Assembly (NCBI GenBank): GCA_013423325.1
Contig: BLJB01000232.1
Coordinates: 1 to 64,000, forward strand
Length of the DNA stretch: 64,000 nucleotides
Direction of reading: 5' to 3'
From: Usnea hakonensis
Taxonomy: Eukaryota; Ascomycota; Lecanoromycetes; Lecanorales; Parmeliaceae
Position numbers and translations under genes: made by a program. Below, in pieces: positions 10,671 to 21,406 of the stretch. How positions within the stretch are numbered: position 1 is the first letter of the stretch; the number at the start of each line of letters is the position of its first letter. The notes under the pieces were generated by a model. That model did no database searches and was not told where the DNA came from. It saw only the letters and a program-made list of their open reading frames with translations.

Positions 10671-11078
10671 ATGCCTCGCAGAGGTCGTGGAGTTGGTCGT
10701 CCCCCAAAAGGGCTTCAAGACTACCAGAACGATATTCTCCATCGAATCTGTACCCAGCAGTGGAAGCATCATGAGGTCATCACTTGGCTTGCCGACGACA
10801 AGGACCTAGTCATTGACCCTCGTACGCTTCGACGTTATCTTAGGAAGTGGGGTGCTACTCAGCAAATTCGTACGGAGGATACAGAGGAATTACGACAACG
10901 TATGCGTATCCTACTCCGTCGAGCTGGGGCTTCAGACGAAGAGGTTTTACGATGGCTCAAGATTGATGGCTTTACTATCACCTCTCGAGGTCTCGTACGG
11001 ATCAGGAAGGAGCTTGGATACAAATATCTAGAGACAAGCAAAGAAACCAAGGAGAAGAAGAGGCTAGGAAGATTTTGA
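10671..11078 (+). CDS. Helix-turn-helix protein resembling the N-terminus of fungal integrase-type elements
   Basis: An ATG-started 135-aa ORF. It begins with a basic AT-hook-like PRRGRGVGRPPKG, followed by two predicted helix-turn-helix units: ITWLADD..IDPRTLRRYLRKWG, then EEVLRWLKIDGFTITSRGL and VRIRKELG. This double unit, with a Clr5-like first half, is what I recall from the start of fungal proteins annotated as integrase-core or DDE proteins. There it binds DNA ahead of the catalytic domain. Here the ORF stops after a Lys-rich tail, and no catalytic domain follows. A short remnant could lie on the opposite strand at about 11100-11340 (RWRGWVNAIQLRPAYA), but it lacks a start. The likely reading is a relic of a mobile element; a small free-standing DNA-binding protein is possible. 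Confidence 0.45.
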   Translation: MPRRGRGVGRPPKGLQDYQNDILHRICTQQWKHHEVITWLADDKDLVIDPRTLRRYLRKWGATQQIRTEDTEELRQRMRILLRRAGASDEEVLRWLKIDGFTITSRGLVRIRKELGYKYLETSKETKEKKRLGRF

Positions 11079-12661
11079 TTTAGAGGCTTGGGAGAGGAAT
11101 TTCGGTAGAGCATTTCCTTAAGCCTGGGCATCCAATAGTTAGGTATCCTCGTACGAGCATGTGCAGCCGCAGATTCTCCAGTGGGAGGAACTGGCTTTGC
11201 TGCTAAAGACCACACATACGGCGCTTGAATCGCGAGCATGGCCATCAAAGCGTCTAAGGAATCTACTTTACCAGCCGTTTCCCTCGCGTATGCCGGCCTC
11301 AATTGAATGGCATTGACCCAGCCTCTCCATCGAAGCCTATAGCTATGCTAGAGCTCTGCGCAATGGCGCGAAAAGGATCATTCTCCAAGAGCATGAAAAT
11401 TTGAAGGAGGTCTGCCTGCACATCGTGCCCGCTTGGATGCTAGCTCGAAGGGACCAAGGATTCGAAGTGGGCGTCCTCAGCATTGGATATGTCACGCCGG
11501 TTCCTGAGAGCTACCTTAAATAAGAAGAGAAGTTCGAAGGGAGGCGTTGAGCTTACAGATGACGGCCAAATTGTTCCCGCACCGGCGAACATCGCCGATG
11601 GAAAGCTGGCAGCCAATGGGGACAGAATACTGCACAACCCTCATGGCAAGAGAAAATTCGGGGAAGATGAAGAGGAGGCACTTTCAAGGCCGAGGATCAA
11701 TATGGGCCCGCTTAATAGAGCCGACTATGGGTTCGTGGAAATGTCAACATTTGGTATGTGTCGATCCGCTTGCTCCAACCTCTTCAAAGAGAAGCTCTCC
11801 TTTGGGATGAACGATCAATTATTATAGATGGTAGACTTCTGAGCACATGGTTGCGGAAATAGTTGGATTCTGATTGTTTTGGAGATAAGATTGAGATTGA
11901 TGGCAGCAGAACGTAGGCTCTTGGGCTAGGCTAATCTGCGTGATAACCTAGGAACCGGTTGCAGTTGATTGGATGGAAAATTCGTTCTGAGGCATGGTTG
12001 GTAGGTACCTGTTGAGAAATGTTTAGTCTATACTGGTTACTACATGCATATATGGGACCTCTCGTAATATCAAGGTTCTGCTCCAATGTTACCACTACCC
12101 AATACTACCTGCGTGCTGGCTTCTGAGTCACATATTGTAGTCGAAATTACCGTACCTCATGTGCAAAGCAAAAAGCTACACCAGGCCAACATTCAAAATC
12201 GTACCTACATTGGCCCCACCAGGTACTCCCTATACCGAGTCAAAGACCTTCACTTCACTGAAAAGTATGTAACAGTAAGCACAGTGATATAGTAATTCCC
12301 TTAACCTCTGAACCCCTCTGTATGAATGATTGCGTGAATGATTATTCGGCGGTCGATAATTTCAGGTATTCTCTGTGAATACCGCATTTTATACTGTATC
12401 CCTGCATTGATTTTGATCAACATCTTTCCTAAGCATTCACTGCGTTTGATCACTATCCAGACTTGATTTCATTTTCTTCCTATAATTTCCACCGTGTCTC
12501 GCCTGTCTCTCTTTCATTTGCGCTCGGCACTGTGCAAGATCCCAACTTACGATCCTGCCTGCTACAATTTGCAGCTCCAAAGCTTTGTACTTCATAAACT
12601 TCGCCCTTCCAAGCAGCATCTTACATCTTCTACACTACTCAACCGTCCAGGCAGATCAGCC
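11079..12661. other. Gene-poor region with weak coding-like fragments
   Basis: Only fragments are visible. A plus-strand open frame at about 11340-11520 (LRNGAKRIILQEHENLKE...) has no ATG. Another at 11489-11827 has an ATG (MSRRFLRATLNKKRSSKG) and a Lys/Glu-rich middle (KRKFGEDEEEALSRP). Neither can be tied to a family, and they are in different frames. They may be remnants of the element beginning at 10671. The last 200 bases are the leader of the downstream glycosylase. Confidence 0.35.
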
Positions 12662-14473
12662 ATGTCCACTCGCGTGACCCGCCGTTCGGCAGCAAAGGAG
12701 CCAAGCTCATTAGCTACTGACAAGAAGGTTGATAAAGCTCATATTCAACCAGTCTCCGCCATTGAACCTGAACCACTAAATAACGAAGTAGCAAAGAAGG
12801 AACAGACACCAACGAGCGCCCCGAAGAAGCGTAAGAGAGGCGCTCCTGCGCCCAAAGTCGAGGATGATCCCGATGAGCTACCCCATAATATGGGAAAGCG
12901 GCCTGCAGCAAAGAGAGTGAAAATTAAGGATGAGGTCGCGAGGGAAGATGAAGTCTCCGCAAAGACTGGTGTCCCGATGGAGTCCACAGTGAAGAAGACA
13001 AAGCGCAAGGATGCCCAGTCCATGGTGGAAGCTGCTAGTACCATTGATGCGTCTGAAGAGTCGCCGACAAAGAAGGCCAAAAAGGTGGACCAATTCCCGT
13101 GCAGTGATCCCTATCCTGACTGGGCACATCCCACAGCCGAGGAATGCCTAGTCGTCCACGACCTCCTCATGAGTGCCTTCCCCGAGGATCAGCACTCCAG
13201 ATTTATCCAGCCAGACACCGTCCCACCACCTTCCGAATTTGTTGCTGGGTGCGGCGAAGTGCCCACCATTCTTGACGCCATGCTGCGTACCCTACTGAGT
13301 GCGGCTACGTCCAAGCGCAATTCCAGCAGCGCCTTCCAGGGTCTTGTGAAGCGATTCGGCCTTCAAGAGTCGGGTCCATGCAAAGGCAGTGTCGATTGGA
13401 CTGCCATACGTCACGCTACACTAGACGACGTCTTTGAAGCGATCAAGACTGGTGGCCTTGCAAAGACCAAGAGCCAGAATATGAAGGCCATACTCGACAT
13501 GGTCTACTCGGAGAATGAAGAACGGTGCAAGGCCCATACTAAAGTCATTGAAGAGGGTGACCCTTCTGCTGCACCGGATGGTGCCGACCCCAGCAACCTT
13601 GCGCAGATGAAAGGCGAGATAACCCTGTTTAATCAAGACGTCCTAACTCTCGACTACTACCATCTCCTTCAAAAGGACGATGCCCTCATGGCAATGCAAA
13701 AGTACCCTGGCATTGGCGTCAAGACCGCCGCCTGCGTTGCCTTGTTCTGCATGCAGAAGCCGTGCTTCGCAGTCGATACCCACGTCTTCCGTCTGTGCCG
13801 ATATCTGGGCTGGGTGCCGCCCAAAGACGGGGAGGTCGCTCCCGGCGAGAAGAAGAGGCACGAGGTGAACGAAGTCAACACCTTCAAACACTGCGAGGTT
13901 CGAATCCCGGAGAACCTCAAGTATGGCCTACATCAATTGTTTTGGAATCACGGGAACAATTGTGGAAGGTGCAGGGCTATCACGGGCGAGACGAGTGAAG
14001 GCTGGGCCGATGCCAATTGTCCGATCGAGCATTTGGTCAAGAGATATGGCGAGAAAAAGGGAGGCGTGGCCACTCCGATGAAAAAGGGCGGCAAGGTGGT
14101 GAAAGGGAAGGGGGGCAAGAGAGTGGATAGCGATGGCGACGATGAGGACACGGGAGACCTTGGGGACGAAGAGATGGAGCCTGACGAAAATCTAGACGAT
14201 GAAGACGACTACAGCCCAGCGAAAGGCCAAAAGAAATCGAAGGCTAGCCACGCAAAAAACCCTGCGAAGCGTGGGAAGGTGGTAAAAGCCAATGAATCAG
14301 CCAAGCAAGCAAAATCCGCAAAGGTGGTAGAAGCAGCCAAGGTCGCGAAGACAGGGAAAGGCAAAGCGAGTAGGGCCAAGGCTGGGAAGAAAGGGGCGAC
14401 AGAAAGAAAGGCGGTGGAAGAGGATGAAAGCATGGAGAAGGTGACAGATGGAGAGGTGGATGACGAGAGTTGA
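12662..14473 (+). CDS. HhH-GPD DNA glycosylase (base excision repair)
   Basis: A single-exon ORF. The first ATG (12662) follows an in-frame leader and gives 603 aa. The N-terminal 150 residues are Lys/Arg-rich with nuclear-localisation-like clusters (PKKRKRG, KKTKRKD). The catalytic region holds the helix-hairpin-helix MQKYPGIGVKTAACVALF, whose Lys matches the Schiff-base Lys of endonuclease III, and the catalytic Asp in CFAVDTHVFRLCRYLGW. Family knowledge: such enzymes excise damaged or modified bases. The EndoIII 4Fe-4S spacing (C-x6-C-x2-C-x5-C) is not obvious after the domain; only NNCGRC and DANCP remain, so the cluster may be lost or changed. The C-terminal 120 residues are acidic then Lys-rich low complexity, probably for chromatin or DNA contact. 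A methylcytosine-glycosylase role is conceivable but unsupported. Confidence 0.85.
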   Translation: MSTRVTRRSAAKEPSSLATDKKVDKAHIQPVSAIEPEPLNNEVAKKEQTPTSAPKKRKRGAPAPKVEDDPDELPHNMGKRPAAKRVKIKDEVAREDEVSAKTGVPMESTVKKTKRKDAQSMVEAASTIDASEESPTKKAKKVDQFPCSDPYPDWAHPTAEECLVVHDLLMSAFPEDQHSRFIQPDTVPPPSEFVAGCGEVPTILDAMLRTLLSAATSKRNSSSAFQGLVKRFGLQESGPCKGSVDWTAIRHATLDDVFEAIKTGGLAKTKSQNMKAILDMVYSENEERCKAHTKVIEEGDPSAAPDGADPSNLAQMKGEITLFNQDVLTLDYYHLLQKDDALMAMQKYPGIGVKTAACVALFCMQKPCFAVDTHVFRLCRYLGWVPPKDGEVAPGEKKRHEVNEVNTFKHCEVRIPENLKYGLHQLFWNHGNNCGRCRAITGETSEGWADANCPIEHLVKRYGEKKGGVATPMKKGGKVVKGKGGKRVDSDGDDEDTGDLGDEEMEPDENLDDEDDYSPAKGQKKSKASHAKNPAKRGKVVKANESAKQAKSAKVVEAAKVAKTGKGKASRAKAGKKGATERKAVEEDESMEKVTDGEVDDES

Positions 14474-15219
14474 GCAATCTGGGCAAAACACACGAACTGA
14501 AATCACCCTCTGCTCCTGGTTTTGAATCCAGCAAGCCTCTACGAACATATCGGTACATGTGCTATCTCACGTTGCGCCCTGCACCAGTCGCTGAAAACAG
14601 TCATCAGGCAAACCAGCCATTTTTTCTAAGATACCCGCAACCCGTTCCAGAACGAACGAAAGCTTACAATGCAGCATATTCTAGCATAAATAGCAAAGTA
14701 TCATAATACTATAGCGGATGAGAACGAACCAACCATACAATACATTGACTAGAATACAATATGTTCGCTTTGCCACGACCTATATTTAAACCCAACGGTT
14801 GCGCACAGAGACCGAATAGCTACTGTATATAGGTATCTGCGATGATTAAAGGCCAGAATATGATGCTAGATCGTAGCCAAAGTGTCCGCAGGCTGAACTC
14901 TGATGGATTCATAATAGGACGAGGAGAAATTGGCTGGTGCACGTGAGGCACGCGAGAGCACGATGACAAGGCGGCGAATGATGTATTGGGACATGTTTTG
15001 AAGACGACAGATTGCTGAGTTTGCAGTCCTCAAGCATACTCACTTGACAGGATATCGTTAATATGACGGCTAGCAATCCATTTGAAGCCAGTAAAATGAA
15101 TGACATTCATTCCACGCAGGATTCTAGATGATCAAGATCATAGCTCGATCTGAAGAATAGTCCTGATATGCTTCCTCTCATGTCATGTTGCTTATGCCAA
15201 TCGACCATATCGATTCAGA
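14474..15219. other. Intergenic, 3' sides of convergent genes
   Basis: About 750 bases between two convergent genes. It is AT-rich toward 14700-14850, with no convincing ORF, repeat or RNA gene. Confidence 0.4.
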
Positions 15220-16644
15220 TCATCTATTTCTCCTCTCAGACCAGATCTTCGGCAAGGAGACACTACGGTATAGCCAGCTCCTGCGTACCTTACTTGAGGT
15301 AGCACGCGAGATCTTTGAGAGTAGCCACTGGCCACGTTCATCACCTAAGAATTTTCTCTCAACAGCCCAGTCAAGAACCGCTCGGTCTTCAAAGTTGATA
15401 TTCGCATTATCCCCCGCTAACAGACTTTCGATGACATCCTGCTGACAGCCGGCTTCGATAACTGCTGTTCTCAAATGTATCGTTCGAGGAACAACACCGA
15501 TGCCTCTCACATAATCCGCTTTAGTCTGGACGAAGTCTTCCCTTGGCCAAGGGCCGGAACCCACTAACTCGACTTTGTGGCTATCAGGCGAGAAAGGAAG
15601 GCCACAAGGTGCCGGCTCGGAACTTGAAACCAGTAATCTCGTTGCGCGTGCGTTACCTTCTCGCACAGCTTGCATCAAGCCTTGTTCAGCAATCTCACCA
15701 CTGGTGGTGCTGACCCAATCGACCGTAGCATTTCCCTGGATGACCATTTCGAGGAAATCACATTTCTTCGTAGTCCAAGGTCCATGTAGTAATTTTTCTG
15801 GTACTTTGCAACCATTGATACCGCAAAAAACCCTCCACTGGTCATACTCGGCAAACGGTGACATGGTGTACCAGGCGGACTCCCGCAATCCGCGGAGGCG
15901 TCGCTCTTCGATGGAAACCAGGCCAATATGGAAGCCGAATGAAAGCCTTACGAACCGACGGGGATTCTCATTCAACCAATCGACGTTGCCGAATATTGGT
16001 AGATCGTCTTGATTGCTGCTTGTGAAACGGAGTGCATTGTCTTCCAGGTATTGTCGAATTGTAGTTTCAGTCTCGTTGGTTACCAGAGGCCCCTTTCCCA
16101 ACCATTGTAGTTTACGTTCACTGAGTTCTCGCACCACAGTCTTCGCAATAAATTCGGGTACCAGCTGCCTAAGAAAATCAATTGTCATCCACCTCAGTCG
16201 CAACAGGGCAGATTGAGCCTCTGCACAGTCTAATTTGATTGGGTATAAGGCAACATATTCGCAGGAATATGGACCAGGCCTTCCCATACTGAACGCCCTC
16301 CAGACGAGCTGACTTTTCACATGTTTGGATGCGAGCTTCTCACCAATGATCGGCGAGGCTTGTGGCAGGCTTATGTTGAGATTGTACAAGAATATTGTCT
16401 CCAACAGCTCAACTGGTAATTTCTCGAGAGGAGCTGCGAGTCTCGCATCTCTATCTGGCTCCTCACTGGGAGGACTGGAGTGACGAGATGCCTTGGCTGA
16501 AGGAGTCGAGGAATGAGAAGCCGCACGAGAGTGAGGTCGCTTGCCTTTCCCTCGTGAATATGGGTTCAGGAGAGAGTTAACAGAATGCGTCGACCTTTCC
16601 GTCTGACCCGAAGCTCTCTTACCGCGGACCTTGATCGGCGTCAT
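15220..16644 (-). CDS. F-box-like protein with possible degenerate ankyrin-type C-terminus
   Basis: The open frame runs to 16950, but the start at 16644 (MTPIKVRGKRAS) is preferred. It precedes a basic, Ser-rich disordered stretch and gives 474 aa; the upstream part has no family signal. An F-box-like helix follows the linker: APLEKLPVELLETIFLYNLN. Later segments, such as GLMQAVREGNARATRLLVSS and LRTAVIEAGCQQDVIESLLA, resemble the helix pairs of ankyrin repeats. Family knowledge: F-box proteins recruit substrates to SCF ubiquitin ligases through Skp1. The large, variable fungal families with this layout mostly have no known substrate. No intron is needed. Confidence 0.65.
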   Translation of the reverse strand: MTPIKVRGKRASGQTERSTHSVNSLLNPYSRGKGKRPHSRAASHSSTPSAKASRHSSPPSEEPDRDARLAAPLEKLPVELLETIFLYNLNISLPQASPIIGEKLASKHVKSQLVWRAFSMGRPGPYSCEYVALYPIKLDCAEAQSALLRLRWMTIDFLRQLVPEFIAKTVVRELSERKLQWLGKGPLVTNETETTIRQYLEDNALRFTSSNQDDLPIFGNVDWLNENPRRFVRLSFGFHIGLVSIEERRLRGLRESAWYTMSPFAEYDQWRVFCGINGCKVPEKLLHGPWTTKKCDFLEMVIQGNATVDWVSTTSGEIAEQGLMQAVREGNARATRLLVSSSEPAPCGLPFSPDSHKVELVGSGPWPREDFVQTKADYVRGIGVVPRTIHLRTAVIEAGCQQDVIESLLAGDNANINFEDRAVLDWAVERKFLGDERGQWLLSKISRATSSKVRRSWLYRSVSLPKIWSERRNR

Positions 16645-17390
16645 GCTATGTATCACGTCTTGTCCTTCAGGGCGACAAGTCGACAAGTCGTTGGTGCGTT
16701 TACGCCACAAGACATGATGAGCCACACGATCGACAAGACATCCTTTCAAGTCTATACCCAATATAGAGTAGCGTATGTTTCTAATACGGGTGATCATCTG
16801 CTTCTTTTCTTTTTGGGGAATAGCTCCTGCAGTAGCGGTGGCTGAAAACCTGCTCAAAGCGTTTGGCGACTTGGCAATAACCGAATGCTTTCCTTTCAGA
16901 GCAAACACAAGGTCCCAAGACCCGTCTCGTGCTCCCTCCAATTTCGGCAATTGGTGACTTTGTACGTCACAGAGAATATTGAAGCTCTTCCATAGGTTCT
17001 CATAATATGAACAATGTAAATAGTATGGGCGAGGCCGGCCTGGTGGGTAAGCACAGACAGAATGTTAAGTGTCCCTCGTTAGTGTATATAAAGAGATGAG
17101 CCTTTCCGTGTTTTGCGAAATTGCTCATTCACAATTTCCTCATCCACTACTACTATTCCGCTTCTCAATTTCCGGAAGTGACCACCCAGCCGCCAAACAA
17201 TTACTCTAAGTTCTTTCCCTCTTCCCTTCACCATCAACATCAACAACAACATCACCCTCCTTCAAACACCACAGAAATCCTCAAACCGCCCACCAACCGC
17301 CGACCGCAAGCTCCTATAACTCATCTATCAACTCCTATACCCCTACTTTCGACTTCAGCCTGAGCTTTTACACGCGCTACATCAATCGAA
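16645..17390. promoter_or_regulatory. Divergent intergenic region with the leader of the 64-aa protein gene
   Basis: This spans the upstream side of the F-box-like gene (minus) and of the small lipid-anchored protein (plus). The last 270 bases (about 17120-17390) are C/T/A-rich, with many CAACA and CCTCC runs, and look like a long 5' UTR. A TATA-like element (GTATATAAAGAG) lies at about 17083-17094. An open frame continues on the minus strand to 16950 but has no family signal. Confidence 0.45.
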
Positions 17391-17701
17391 ATGGGTGCCG
17401 TCGTGTCATGTGTACGTTTGCCAGTCTACCCTTTGCTTCCCAAGACCGCGCTTTAAATGACTGCTGCACTGTTCTGCTATTACCCCAAATCTTCTCGACT
17501 GCATTGCTTACTTGCTGTCAATCACAGATCGAATCTCTCTTCCAGACCCTCGGGTCTTGCCTCATGGCAATCGTCAATGGCATCGGATCCGTCCTGCAAG
17601 CTATCATCGCCGGCATCGTCTCCTGCTTTGACATCATCATCTCTTGCTTGACGTGCGGCCGTGGAGGAGGTCGTAGGCGCGGAGGGAGAAGTGCAGTCTA
17701 G
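17391..17701 (+). CDS. Small conserved fungal protein with N-terminal MGxxxSC lipidation signal
   Basis: Two exons (17391-17411 and 17528-17701) separated by a 116-bp intron with donor GTACGT give 64 aa. The first exon codes only MGAVVSC. Gly2 with Ser6 and Cys7 is a classic N-myristoylation plus palmitoylation signal. The middle is hydrophobic with regularly spaced Cys (LGSCLMAIVNGIGSVLQAII and GIVSCFDIIISCLTCG), and the tail is Gly/Arg-rich (GRGGGRRRGGRSAV). I recall near-identical small proteins across filamentous ascomycetes, always unnamed. Inference: a membrane-associated peptide. The long leader and compact gene suggest substantial expression. Function unknown. Confidence 0.8.
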
Positions 17702-18069
17702 TCCCAGTGGTCGAGGTCACTACAAAGACCAGTACAAGGAACCGCTTGCATGATGGAGGATGTGGGCAGTGAAGGTCATAAGGGAGGCATTGTAAGGGGA
17801 GCGCATGATACCATTGCTTTATTCATTTTGTGCACAGGGGAAGCGAAGTGGCAGTAATGGTTCTTCAGCATTAGCTTAAGTTCGTGCAACAAAGCGTATA
17901 CCAAATCTCTGACCACTGTCAGAACCTTTAGCCGTGCACGAGGGTAATGTGTTCTTCATCAGTATTGAATGCTTGGTCACCATTCGTAAACAAATAGTTG
18001 TGCAGTTGTACGAACTGCTGTGGCGCGTCATAAGTAAATTCAATTCGCGAGCTTTCGCCGATACCGGCC
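17702..18069. other. Intergenic spacer
   Basis: 368 bases between two plus-strand genes. It holds the 3' UTR of the small protein gene and the promoter of the aldehyde dehydrogenase. No feature is recognised. Confidence 0.4.
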
Positions 18070-20106
18070 ATGGACACTCTCAACCATCCTGTCAGCACTC
18101 TTGCCCAACTACCATGGCCTGAGATTTCAATCTTTATCCTGTCCGTCATTTTTGTTTGTGTTGCCTTTAAGATCATCGTCCTTAGAGATGACGAGGAAGG
18201 ACCAGTCAAATTTAGAATCACTCTACCTGAGCAATGTCTTCCAGAGTGGAAGGGCAAAGTCCTAGAAGATCCTGCAATCAAGGTACCATTCCCTCAACAT
18301 GATTGTAGCATAGCTAACAAGAGCATCAGGTCTCAGGATCGAGCGCCATACAATGCTACTGCCCGGCCAATGGCCAACTTCTCGGATTTGTAAATCCTTC
18401 CACGCCTGATGGAATCGACAGAGCGATAGCGAAAGCCGCCAAGGCTCAGACTGAGTGGGCGAAGACAACATTCAAGCAGCGACGGAGGGTGCTTAAGACA
18501 CTATTGAAGTGCGTTGCGCCGAAATCCACGGGGAGGTTCCTCTACGAGTTTGGATTAACAGTTGTAACCCATCCAGATACATCCTCGACAATCAGGAGGT
18601 CATAGCTACGATAGCATGCCTAGACTCCGGAAAGACCAAGATCGATGCATCTCTTGGGGAAATCTTGGTCACCGTGGAAAAGCTAAAGTGGACTATACAG
18701 CATGGAGAAAGGTCACTACGGCCGGACAGAAGACCTACAAACTTTCTCATGATGTATAAGGACAATGAGGTCAGATGGGAGCCTTTAGGAGTCATCGCTG
18801 CATGTGTTAGCTGGAAGTACGTCTTGGTTCTTGTTGGGAACATCGTGGGCACTTTTCTTGATCGCTGACTTCCTTAATACAGTTATCCTGTAGGCATACT
18901 ACTCTTCCGTACTCCCTCCAGGCCTGCTAATTCAAACCCGAGTTCCATAATTTCATGGGCCCTTTGATATCAGCTCTTTTCACCGGCTCCGCAGTCGTCA
19001 TTAAGGCCTCCGAGGCTACTGCATGGTCAACCCAATACTTCGGCTCGATCGCCCGTGCAGCCCTAGTCTCTTGCGGCCATTCTGCCAATCTAATCCAGCC
19101 CGTGCTGTGTTGGCCACAAACTGCCTCCCATCTTACATCACATCCCGGCATAAGTCATGTGACTTTCATCGGCTCTCGACCCATTGCCCACCATGTTGCC
19201 CAATCCGCGGCCCACTCCCTTACTCCTCTTTGCCTCGAGCTTGGAGGCAAGGATCCCGCCATACTCCTCGACGATATAAGAAACCTTGAACGGGTGGTTA
19301 GCATACTCATGCGAGGAACTTTCCAATCAGCTGGGCAGAATTGCATTGGCATTGAGCGTATCATCTGCCTTTCTGTGACCTATCCCCAGGTTGTAACGAT
19401 TCTCGAATCTCGAATCAGGGCTTTGCGAGTAGGCTCTGCCCTCGACGAACCGAATGCTGTGGACGTCGGAGCCATGATTTCCGATGTTCGCTTTGAACAT
19501 TTGGAGACGCTTGTGGCTGACGCCGTCAGCCAGGGAGCAAGATGCCTCGTTGGAGGAAAACGATTCTTGCATGGTAGATACCCAAAAGGTCACTACTTCC
19601 AGCCCACGTTGCTTGTTGACGTCACGCCTTTGATGCGTATCGCGAACGAAGAACTTTTTGCGCCTATCTGCGTTGTTATGCGAGCTGATTCCCTAGACGA
19701 CGGGATCAGCATCGCAAACTCAACCCCTTACGCCCTTGGCGCCAGTGTTTTCGGAACAGCCACTAAAGATTTGGAGAGAGCGGCAAAGGAGATCAAAGCG
19801 GGCATGATCAGCATCAATGATTTTGCTGTCTACTACGCAGTCTCGCTACCTTTCGGCGGCGTCAAAGGTAGTGGTTACGGCAGGTTTGGGGGAGAGGAAG
19901 GCCTGAGATCTATTTGCAATCCAAAAGCCGTCTGTCGGGATAGATTTCCAGGGTTGATGGGCACTTCAATACCATCGGCACTGGACTATCCAATCGAAGG
20001 GGCGAAGAGAGCGTGGGAGGTGTGCATAGGGGTCGTTGAGCTAGGGTACGGGATGGCATTTACAAGGAGAGCTAAGGGGCTTTGGAGGATTGTGAAGAAT
20101 GGGTAG
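18070..20106 (+). CDS. Membrane-anchored aldehyde dehydrogenase family protein (Msc7-like)
   Basis: Five exons (18070-18282, 18330-18508, 18577-18816, 18883-18889, 18943-20106) give 600 aa with consistent phases. The fourth exon is only 7 nt and supplies the conserved NYP of SWNYPFHN. An N-terminal membrane segment, ISIFILSVIFVCVAFKIIV (about residues 20-40), precedes the dehydrogenase domain, as in yeast Msc7. Catalytic parts are present: the cofactor segment GSAVVIKASEATAW, the general-base Glu in LELGGKDPAI, the nucleophile Cys in SAGQNCIGIERII, and NEELFAPI. Family knowledge: these oxidise aldehydes with NAD(P); Msc7 affects meiotic sister-chromatid recombination by an unknown route. The membrane anchor suggests ER or another endomembrane. 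The substrate is unknown. Confidence 0.88.
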
Positions 20107-21406
20107 CTTGTTCATCAAGTATCAAACCCAGTCTACGTATATTCCCGGTTCAGTTCGCGTATTAGCTCCCTCCCAGCCTCGAGCATTCTATGGATGGCAT
20201 TTGAGGCTGCACAGTAGCTCCGTCTTCGAGACTACAGATCTGACCAGTGTAATTGCGTAGTACATTTCCAGTGCTCAATTGATTCCACCTCCGTGCCAAG
20301 TGTCTGCTCTCATAAAGCTAGACCCCCTTTTCCCAGATCCAAAAGTAGAGGCGTACTCGTACTCCACATTGTCAATGCACCTTCTCAGCGTCCAAACTCC
20401 CGACGCAGCGTCTCCATCCCTAACCAGAGCTCACGCCATCCCTTCTTCCTTCTCCTCCTCCCCCTTCTCCCTCGCCCGCACCACATATCCCCAACACAGA
20501 AACACAAATCGAACCGAACCTAGCAGCATCCGCTTGATTGATTGGTAGATCTTCACTCTACGCCATCAAGCCTTGAAGTCCCGACACTCCTCCCACTCCA
20601 CCATCCGAACGGCAATTCCTGAGAACATTTCCAACGGGTTGGAATTTTTATATAAAGTAAGCACGTAGAGATCAGGACCTTACTTCGCAACTCTAGATTC
20701 GAACACGCTCAGCGCTGCGGTCTGTGAGGATTGGGGGATATGGCTAACGCCGGCCAGATGTGCGTCTCGGTTTCCTAGACGGGGAATTATGGAAAATTTG
20801 TGCATTGATATTGATATTGGGCATAAAGGGCATCATATTATTCCCCCCTCCCTCCCTCCCTTCTACGACTCCACAGACGGATTTTGCCAAATCCTTAGTC
20901 TCGACTCCCGGTGTATATACATATTTTCATGTGAAATGGTACAATTCTGAGATTTTCGAAGGTTGCAGTTTGGGACGCCAGAATACCTACCTGAGCGGGA
21001 AGAGAACGTGATGCCGGGGATCATGAGGGTAGAGGTGGACGAGAGGATGTTACGTGCGAATGTGGCTGCGGAAAAAGACGAATGGAGCAGTGTGATTGGA
21101 TTGGATATTAGGATGAAGGACGTGCTATTAGTGAGTAATATTGAGATTGAACCCATCTTGAATTTGAAAAATGACATGATCTCGAAATGTGGTGCAGATG
21201 TTAGGCCATGACTTGCAGCCGGGTGGCTTTGAAAGAAAAACAATAGACCCCACCTCCCCCACCATCCTTTTATGACGTAAGGTAGGATTCGGTTAGCGCT
21301 CACAAGCATATTGACAACACAAGTATATTGACACTGCTGGACTTTCAACCATCTGACACTGCTCACACTTTACTTCATTCATCAAGCTTCTAGCATAACT
21401 TCCAAT
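20107..21406. other. Intergenic region, 1.3 kb
   Basis: No gene is supported. Pyrimidine-rich stretches occur at 20395-20500 and a CCCTCC run at about 20846-20862. The last 100 bases are the leader of the 82-aa protein gene, with a short repeat of the form GACAACACAAGTATATTGACA. Confidence 0.4.

Noticed and set aside
13895..13912. tRNA T-loop-like GGTTCGAATCCCGG
   Set aside because: Lies inside the glycosylase coding frame and no acceptor stem or anticodon arm pairs around it.
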